28,325 nt of DNA, taken from positions 1 to 28,325 of the forward strand of contig CASHSZ010000037.1 in the NCBI GenBank assembly GCA_949358305.1, given 5' to 3'. Origin of the DNA: Strigamia acuminata (Eukaryota; Arthropoda; Chilopoda; Geophilomorpha; Linotaeniidae). The translations under genes and the position numbers were made by a program. Below, piece after piece: positions 22,435 to 28,325 of the stretch. The notes beneath the pieces were generated by a model that did no database searches, was not told the DNA's origin, and worked only from the letters and a program-made list of their open reading frames with translations. Position 1 is the first letter of the stretch. The number at the start of each line of letters is the position of its first letter.

Positions 22435-22730
22435 CGTTCGTATACGAGGTGTATACACGTCGTATACGACTTGTATACGACTTGTAAACGATTCGTTTAC
22501 GATTACGATCAAAATACGAGCTCGTATACAACGCGTATACGAGCGAGTGGAAATCATCGACCATCTCGAATACGACTCGAATTCGATTCGTATTCGATTC
22601 GAATACGATTCGAATTCGATTCGAATACGAATACGATCAAAATACGAACTCGTAACAACTCGAATACAAATCAAAGTCCGGGAAACAAAAATCGACCATC
22701 TCGTATACGATTCGAAAGCGAATCGAATAC
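22435..22730. repeat. Segment D in reverse orientation (D')
   Basis: Reverse complement of 19844-20139, including the cccggact/agtccggg motif and the TTCGAA/GTATAC runs. It directly follows the last X. Confidence 0.9.
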
Positions 22731-23677
22731 GATTTCGCGTTGAAGAAGGGCAAAATTCGCATTCGACTCGAAAACGAGTCGAATACGAATTCGCATTCGA
22801 CTCGAAAACGAGTCGAATACGATTTCGCGTTGAAGAAGGGCAAAATTCGCATTCGACTCGAAAACGAGTCGAATACGATTTCGCGTTGAAGAAGGGCAAA
22901 ACTCGCATTCGACTCGAAAACGAGTCGAATACGATTTCGCGTTGAGAAAGGGCAAAATTCGCATTCGACTCGAAAACGAGTCGAATACGATTTCGCGTTG
23001 AAGAAGGGCAAAACTCGCATTCGACTCGAAAACGAGTCGAATACGATTTCGCATTCGACTCGAAAACGAGTCGAATACGATTTCGCGTCGAAGAAGGGCA
23101 AAATTCGCATTCGACTCGAAAACGAGTCGAATACGATTTCGCGTTGAAGAAGGGCAAAACTCGCATTCGACTCGAAAACGAGTCGAATACGATTTCGCGT
23201 TGAGAAAGGGCAAAATTCGCATTCGACTCGAAAACGAGTCGAATACGATTTCGCGTTGAAGAAGGGCAAAACTCGTACTCGACTCGAAAACGAGTCGAAT
23301 ACGATTTCGCGTTGAAGAAGGGCAAAACTCGTACTCGACTCGAAAACGAGTCGAATACGATTTCGCGTTGAAGAAGGGCAAAACTCGTACTCGACTCGAA
23401 AGCGAGTCGAATACGATTTCGCGTTGAAGAAGGGCAAAACTCGTACTCGACTCGAAAGCGAGTCGAATACGATTTCGCGTTGAAGAAGGGCAAAACTCGT
23501 ACTCGACTCGAAAACGAGTCGAATACGATTTCGCGTTGAAGAAGGGCAAAACTCGTACTCGACTCGAAAGCGAGTCGAATACGATTTCGCGTTGAAAAAG
23601 GGAAAAACTCGTACTCGACTAGAAAGCGAGTCGAATACGATTCCGCGTTGAAAAAGAGAAAAACTCGTACGCGATTC
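22731..23677. repeat. Hairpin-monomer array C in reverse orientation (C')
   Basis: Reverse complement of the C array: gcgttgaagaagggcaaaa linkers alternate with perfect TTCGACTCG hairpins. From about 23271 outward the monomers are of a cgtactcgactcg type not seen in the same order on the left. They grow more diverged toward the edge (gaaaaagggaaaaactcg, then gaaaaagagaaaaactcg). The array ends near 23677 at gcgattcag. Confidence 0.92.
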
Positions 23678-24130
23678 AGTGAAACTAAATTTACATGTGC
23701 GCGTTGACGCGCGCGATTCGTGTGTTCTACGTGAGTAAATAGAGTGCGCGTCACATATGAATACAAAATGTCGACCATGCGTCGCCACGATGCCAGTGGA
23801 CGAATTCTGCGAATTCGTGCAAACGCAGAAAGTTAAAAATATTCAAATTTGACGCCCACGATGACACGTTCGTAGTAGACGCCTCCACAACTGCTTTTGA
23901 AAAGAATTTGATAAATGTTTGGAAATAATATTTAGGATTTTCTTTAATCATATCAGGAAACTGAAAACAGAAATAAAGTTTATACATTGGAAATTTTTTA
24001 TAATAAAATTACGTATTAAACATTATATAGCGTGAGAATGGACACTTTGATATGAAAGCGAATATTTTCGAAATTAAAACAATTATTTTCAAAGTTAAAA
24101 CGACTATTTTCGAGTATTGTTAATTCAAAA

Positions 24131-24412
24131 CGACGTGCAGCATGGGAATAAAAAAAATTAATTGAGACGCGCTTATGACACGCGCTGCACAGCCTCACGA
24201 ATCCTAGAGGCATCCACAACTATACGCGTCGGCCCTGACGCGGTCGTCTAGACGAGCGCATCTGGACGCGCACAAAGCTAAGTTCACATGTGCGCGTCTA
24301 AACGCGCGCGTCAAGGCCGACGCGTATGGCTGAGGACGCACTTAGGATTCGCGAGGCTGTGCAGCGCATGTCACAAGCTCGCGTCAACCAATTTTTTGGT
24401 TCCCATGCAGCA
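24131..24412. repeat. Nested imperfect inverted repeat (~120-bp arms)
   Basis: The left arm (about 24131-24262) begins gtgcagcatggga and the right arm (about 24290-24412) ends with the reverse, tcccatgcagcac. Both arms carry gctgcacagcctc.cgaatccta and atacgcgtcggcc..gacgcg. The centre is a short CpG-rich loop holding cacatgtgcgcg, which also occurs at 23693 at the left edge of the larger element. It may be an independent MITE inserted in the older element, or its inner repeat. Confidence 0.6.
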
Positions 24413-24770
24413 CAAAAACAAAAATTGTTAAGTTGCTTAAGAATTGATTTTTTTTGGTATTTCATTGTTGATTATTAATTTAAAGAATATTTAATTGTTT
24501 TTTAAAATGGGAAAAGTTGAAAATTTGGTGGGTTTTTGTGTTTGCTTGCTCGACGGGAAATTGCAATCTCCCCGGCCGCAGCAGGCGAGCATTGAGCGGC
24601 ATGTAATTTCCACGCGCACCGTCGAAAGGATTGTATTTGTTTATGAACTCTTTTTTTCTTGTATTGTTTTTCGTGTATTGTTTTGACGTGAAAACAATTC
24701 ATTTCAATAGAATGTGACTGTTTTCAATGTAAAAATCAATGATTTCACTGGAAAACAAAGGTGGCAACGA
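24413..24770. other. A/T-rich interior right of the nested repeat; no gene seen
   Basis: Short frames on both strands (62-67 codons) have no recognised domain. A GC-rich patch near 24555-24615 interrupts A/T-rich DNA. The left counterpart, 23890-24130, is also A/T-rich, with repeated ttttcgaaattaaaac-like motifs. Confidence 0.4.
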
Positions 24771-25099
24771 GTGGTCGCGCGCGTCAAAGTTGAATATTTT
24801 CAACTTTCGGCGTTCGCGCGATTTCGGGGAATTCGTCCACTTGCGGCGCGGCGACGCGCGCGGCGACGTATGGTCAACGTTTTGCATTCACATGTCGAAC
24901 GCGCGAACTTAGCTTTTACACGCGTGTGTCACGCGATAGAAGACGCGTCGTCTACAAAACACACGTAAATAAATAAATAAATATTTTTGGTGGTTAACCC
25001 GTGTGTCTTTCCATGGAAAAAAAAAGAGAAGAGTTTTCTCGTCGTAAGATTTCTCTCAAAAATCTCTAAAACACGATAGAAAGCAGTCCAACAATCGAA

Positions 25100-25200
25100 T
25101 TTGGCGCCATCGTACGAAGCGATTTGATTGGCCAACAATGAGCAGAGTCGTGATTGGTCTTGTCTATGCCTCCTGGATGCAGAACTAACCACCCGACATC
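25100..25200 (+). promoter_or_regulatory. Candidate promoter of the five-exon gene
   Basis: Two ATTGG boxes (inverse CCAAT, NF-Y type) lie about 50-80 bp upstream of the ATG, within gatttgattggcc and gtgattggtc. No TATA box is seen at a suitable distance. The start of transcription is unknown. Confidence 0.3.
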
Positions 25201-26636
25201 ATGGACGCCTTAGTACCACAATTGATAGAAGATTTTAATGTAATTGGGGTAATTTTTATCACGAATTTTTGTCAAACGTACAGTCCCGAGTGAGTGAGTG
25301 AGCGAATGAGTGAATGAGTGAGCGAGTGAGCGAGGTGATGCGTGTGACTAACGTCCATTGGACGTTTCGTCCGTCGTTAACAGAGATCGAAACTGAGTTT
25401 ACGTCCCATTCGTTTTCCTTTGTTCAGGTTTTATTCATTTATATAACCTCCATCTTCCTCACTTTTTTTTTTTTTTTTTTTTTTTTTTCTTTTTTTACAG
25501 GTCGCTACGGAGAAAAACAGAGAGATTGGAGGGGATGGGGAAGAGGAAACGACGACTACATCGAATTTGTCGTCCGCTGTGCCATTGACCGACACGCCGT
25601 CAAAAATGGATCCTATTCCATCTAAACGCGCTTGTTTAGTGGGTGATGGAGAGATGGAAGACCCGGCGCAAGTTAACGAGGTACTGATTCGTTCGTTTGC
25701 TTTATTTGTCATCAATCTATTTATTTGTTCATCCGTTTTTTTTTTTTTTGTTTTTTTTTTTTTTTTTATCCGTTTGTCTTTTTTCTCTCTTTCAAGTCGT
25801 GTCGAGGAGAGGCGTCGCCACTGCTGCCACCGCCGCAGCGCGAGAAAAAGACGGTGGCGGGGGCGGTGAAAAAAGCCAGGCAGATCGCGTGGACTCTAGC
25901 AAAGAGATTCACGGGGACAACCAAACGAATTGAGAGGATCGAAGAGTACATGGGTTGGAGGTGGCGTGGCAGGAAGGAGATGATAGGTCGGTTGAGATCA
26001 ATGGAGAAGAAGTTGAAGCGGATGGAAAGCGACCTGGACTGGGTCGATACAGATGTGTATGATATGGAAGTGGAGGTGGAGATAACTGAGGAGGATAGAG
26101 AGGTGGACGTGGATGGAGTGGAAGCGGAAGTTGAAGTGGCTATGGGTGAAGTGGAGGTGGCGGAGGCGAGATCAGGGGAACGGGAGCAGCGGGAGCGGGA
26201 TGATGTCGAACCGGTCGCCGAGAAAACGCGCGATGGTGGCATTCTTTTATCGTCTATTGCGGCGGACACGGTCGAATCCGTGTTAAAGAAATTGTCTGGC
26301 AAGGTAAGAATAAAACGCACGATGACGCGCGCGACCACTTTTCGACCTTTCATGTACATTCATTTTTGTTTGATAATTTTCAGTGTGTCGATTTGATGGC
26401 GTTGACTTCGATCAAGTCTGTCGAATCGCTGTACAAGTTTCAGCAACGGGTCTGCCAACCGGTAAACATGTTTGGTGCGCATCCACCTTTTTTGATTGTT
26501 TCTCTTATTTTTTCTTTCTTTTCAGAGGGTAATTGATGATGACGACGACGGTGACGATGTTGATAGTGACGATGGTGATAGTGACGATGGTGATAGTGAC
26601 GATGGTGAAGATGATGACGATGACAATGTCGACTAG
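25201..26636 (+). CDS. Five-exon gene, 307-aa protein with basic helical core and acidic tail
   Basis: Exons by splice signals: 25201-25248, 25501-25680, 25797-26303, 26384-26461, 26526-26636 (TAG). All exon lengths are multiples of three and all introns are phase 0, and the joined frame is open throughout. The ATG context catcATGG is good, but exon 1 (16 codons) is the least certain. Exon 2 encodes a Glu/Thr/Ser-rich stretch with PSKRACL near residue 56. Residues about 93-160 are basic and probably helical or coiled-coil (VKKARQIAWTLAKR, then RIERIEEYMGWRW and MEKKLKRMESDL). Residues about 166-205 are Glu/Val-rich. Exon 3 ends and exon 4 continues a mixed helical part (ILLSSIAADTVESVLKKL, then CVDLMALTSIKSVESLYKF). 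Exon 5 is almost all Asp/Gly/Ser, with three DSDDG repeats. No signal peptide or membrane segment is seen. A nuclear or chromatin role would fit a basic core with an acidic tail, but that is a guess. I do not recognise the family. Confidence 0.65.
25249..25500 (+). other. Intron 1 with GAGT microsatellite and long poly-T acceptor
   Basis: Donor GGG|GTAATT, acceptor TTTTTTTACAG. The intron holds a (GAGT/GAGC)n run at about 25284-25335 and 26 T in a row at 25463-25488. Intron 2 (25681-25796) also has a poly-T tract (about 25735-25767) before TTTCAAG. Alternative use of an internal AG (tttgttcag at about 25420-25430) cannot be excluded. Confidence 0.55.
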
Positions 26637-26858
26637 ACAGATCATTCGAATTTTTTATTTTATTTTATTTTATTTTATTTTATTTTATTTTATTTTATTT
26701 TATTTTATTTTATTTTATTTTATTTAATTTTATTTTATTTTTTTCTTTTTCTTTATTTCTTCTTTCGTGTGTTGTTATGTTTTAATTAAATAAATAAATA
26801 GTAGTTGTCGTACAATTTCATCATCAAACAAGTGGTTTAACATCGTTGTTATTACTGT
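26637..26858 (+). other. 3' UTR with (TTTTA)n microsatellite and poly(A) signals
   Basis: About 16 copies of TTTTA at 26651-26740 follow 15 bp after the stop codon. Overlapping AATAAA signals lie at 26789-26794 and 26793-26798. These probably end the five-exon transcript. Confidence 0.7.
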
Positions 26859-27047
26859 TTGTTTGTTAAATTATTTGTCGTGTTCGGTTCGGCTTTGTGG
26901 AACAATCATGATTGTGTGAAAAGTTTGGGACACCTGTCGTTGATTTCGTGTATCACCTGTTGTCTGGTGTGCTTTTTAGCCACTGACTGTCGGGTCCCGT
27001 TGGCAGGACTGAGACCGAATTGGCGTTCTATTTTTCTCTCCTTTCAG
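26859..27047 (+). other. No clear gene; probable intron or intergenic
   Basis: An open frame spans 26859-27119 but crosses a strong acceptor (tttttctctcctttcag ending at 27047) and has no recognised domain. The acceptor suggests that the sequence before it is intronic. Confidence 0.35.
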
Positions 27048-27160
27048 GTCGGGAGATGGACAAACGCCATGCGGAACGGCAGTTGCGATCGGTCGTCCAT
27101 CGCGGTATTCTCGCGCTAGTTTTATGCTTGTATTGGACGCGCACACATTGCAAAAATAAA
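27048..27160 (+). other. Possible alternative last exon with poly(A) signal
   Basis: A strong acceptor at 27047 is followed by an exon that, joined in phase 0 to exon 4 of the gene at 25201, adds 23 residues (VGRWTNAMRNG and onward) and stops at TAG 27117-27119. AATAAA follows at 27155-27160. A second frame from an ATG at 27056 gives 36 residues (MDKRHAERQL and onward). It could be an alternative end of the five-exon gene, or the last exon of another one. Confidence 0.3.
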
Positions 27161-27166
27161 AGATAA

Positions 27167-27464
27167 ATTAGCGTACTGTATCGAAACCTTGGTCCGGCTT
27201 TTGAGGAATTTTTTTTTTTCTTTCTCGTCAACAAAATATACGCGCGATCACACGTAATAACGTCAAAAAATGTTTAATAAACGCCCAAAAACCGTGCATT
27301 GGAGTCGTGAGCGCATTCCGTATTGCAGCGCGACCACGCGCGGATGCACATTGGAGTCGTGGACGACTTTGCGTCGCAATGTGATCGCGGGGAACGGGCT
27401 ACACGCACGCTCGAATATGATGCGCGCGTCGGCAAACAATATTATCTCGTGATCGCGCGTCGTG
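27167..27464. other. CpG-rich intergenic stretch; no gene seen
   Basis: Contains a 13-bp direct repeat cattggagtcgtg (27297-27309 and 27349-27361) and many CGCG words. The open frames here are 60-83 codons on both strands and overlap, as CpG-rich sequence often gives. Confidence 0.4.
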
Positions 27465-27690
27465 AACCTACCGGGCGGATGTGACGCGTGAATAACCCCA
27501 GGATCAAGTTTCACGAAAACCTGATTTCGAAGAAAAAAACAACATACCGGTCAGATGTGACGCGTGGATAACCCCAGGGTCAGGTTTCACGAAAACCTGA
27601 TTTCGAGGAAAAAATAACCTACCAGGCGGATGTGACGCATGGATAACCCCAGGATCAGGTTTCACGAAAACCTGATTTCAAGGAAAAAAC
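27465..27690. repeat. Three tandem ~76-bp repeats, each with a hairpin
   Basis: Copies start at 27465, 27541 and 27616. Each has gatgtgacgc(g/a)tg(a/g)ataacccc followed by an inverted repeat with arms ATCAGGTTT and AAACCTGAT around CACGA. The third copy is a perfect 9-bp stem. The second keeps 8 bp. The first has one mismatch. A-rich spacers separate the copies. Confidence 0.85.
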
Positions 27691-28325
27691 GAAAAGACGC
27701 ACAAAGACTACAGGATAAAAATGATACGTAGAGAGAAGAAAATAGAAATTGATTCCCCGATTCGTGAAATTAATTTCACATCGTGTACTCCAACCATTAA
27801 TTGCATTGTCGTATTAGGTGTTGTGTGAAACGAAGATCGTAAACGTTTCGATCGGTTTACGATTTAAATTTCATCTCTCGGTGCGCGTCGCATCGTCCTA
27901 AATGACGCGAATTCATATCACCGCGTTCGCCAGATTCACGAGCACTTCCAAACCGTTCGTTTCGGACCTTCGCGGGGATCCGGAGGGTTTCGGTGTCTGT
28001 CTGGTCTCATGTCCCAGACTCGCTGCGTTGCGCAGTCACCGGCCAACCAAATGTGTCGGTTAGACGCGTCGCAATGAATAGGGGCAGACATGGATGTGTG
28101 TTAAAAAATAAACAATAGTTGGCTGCTGCGGATAACCTCGACCACTCGTCTCAATCGTTCGCTCAACCGACAGGGGCGCACCACTGCAGATTTAAATTTT
28201 CAGATTTCAATGGGAGACCTTGTCTCACACAAGGTACGGAATCTCCTTTGTGCCATCCTCGATTCAATCGTTAAAGACAGCATGCTCCTCGACCAGGACT
28301 GACTAATAGAATCAACTGACATTTT
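27691..28325. other. No gene seen; two small hairpins
   Basis: CpG-rich sequence without an extended open frame. ATCGTAAAC and GTTTACGAT face each other near 27836-27865, and ACCTTGT (28217-28223) faces ACAAGGT (28229-28235) around a 5-nt loop. The tttcag before the second hairpin and aag|gtacgg after it could bound a small exon, but this is weak. Confidence 0.35.

Larger units (their letters stand above)
19299..23275. repeat. Large palindrome: 841-bp inverted arms around a 2.3-kb centre
   Basis: The left arm 19299-20139 and right arm 22435-23275 are reverse complements with a constant coordinate sum (42574), so there is no insertion or deletion between them. The D segment was compared base by base, and the C monomer variants follow the same order. 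The first mismatch outward is at 19298/23276. Beyond it both sides continue with C monomers of a different variant order, and both outer edges carry the same tcgtattcgactcgctttctag edge monomer (16897 or 18956 on the left, near 23640 on the right). Confidence 0.9.
23689..24960. mobile_element. Degenerate inverted-repeat element (foldback or MITE-like)
   Basis: The left arm at about 23745-23880 is matched in reverse by about 24775-24905, roughly three-quarters identical by eye. Shared runs include agtggacgaatt, aatattcaa and tttgacgc. The outer ends share CpG-rich motifs (acatgtgcgcg on the left, cgcgcgttcgacatgtgaatg when the right end is reversed). No transposase frame lies between. The edges and any target duplication are uncertain. 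Confidence 0.5.

Noticed and set aside
16433-23788. Many open frames of 70-504 codons on both strands in the palindromic region
   Set aside because: They exist because the repeat words (TCGTATTCGA and similar) hold no stops in several frames. The translations are low-complexity RIRIEFESYS-like strings, appear on both strands at once, and copy with each repeat unit.
24495-25192. Small frames on both strands between the inverted-repeat element and the gene
   Set aside because: All are under 90 codons, overlap each other, and have no domain, signal or splice support.
25314-26359. Overlapping frames in the five-exon gene region, including a 197-codon minus-strand frame
   Set aside because: Shadows of exons 2 and 3. 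The + strand frame with matching phase-0 splice sites explains the region better.
26533-26727. 64-codon frame rich in MTMVIVTMV and then LFYFI
   Set aside because: It is a shifted reading of the acidic-tail repeats running into the (TTTTA)n microsatellite.

Overview
The window looks like eukaryotic nuclear DNA, most likely from an arthropod (perhaps an insect; inference). The signs are GT-AG introns of about 50-250 nt with pyrimidine-rich acceptors, an arthropod-type TCAGT initiator in a long terminal repeat (LTR), AATAAA poly(A) signals, many CpGs, and satellite DNA. There are no operons, Shine-Dalgarno sites or other bacterial signals. Almost all of it is repeat or mobile DNA. Only one host-like protein gene can be supported.

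Layout. (1) 1-267 and 9702-16154 are one ~145-bp satellite array, interrupted by (2) a 9434-bp LTR element at 268-9701. Its LTRs are 1759 bp each and differ at only 2 positions. They carry a TATA-like box, an initiator and a poly(A) signal, and a primer-binding-like site follows the 5' LTR. The 5.9-kb internal region has no gag, protease, RT, RNase H or integrase frame. It is therefore a recently inserted, non-autonomous large element (LARD-like). Near its 3' end is a set of five short hairpins whose stem bases change in a compensatory way. (3) 16155-23677 is a palindromic complex: a 382-bp block (B) in tandem, an array of ~56-bp hairpin monomers (C), a GTATAC/TTCGAA-rich segment (D) and a 91-bp spacer (X). 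The B-B-C-D-X set is duplicated in tandem (2059 bp). It is followed by a 551-bp tandem array and then by the reverse complement of D and C. The inverted arms match for 841 bp without length change around a 2.3-kb centre. (4) 23689-24960 is an older nested inverted-repeat element. (5) 25201-26636 is a five-exon gene on the + strand for a 307-residue protein that I do not recognise: a basic helical middle and a very acidic C-terminal tail. (6) 26637-28325 holds its 3' UTR, a possible alternative last exon, three ~76-bp hairpin repeats and CpG-rich DNA without a clear gene.

The long open frames across 16.4-23.8 kb on both strands are a by-product of the palindromic repeats and are not annotated as genes. 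The points most worth following up are the covarying hairpin array inside the non-coding LTR element, the large near-perfect palindrome as a possible hairpin-RNA or foldback source, and the orphan acidic-tail gene.
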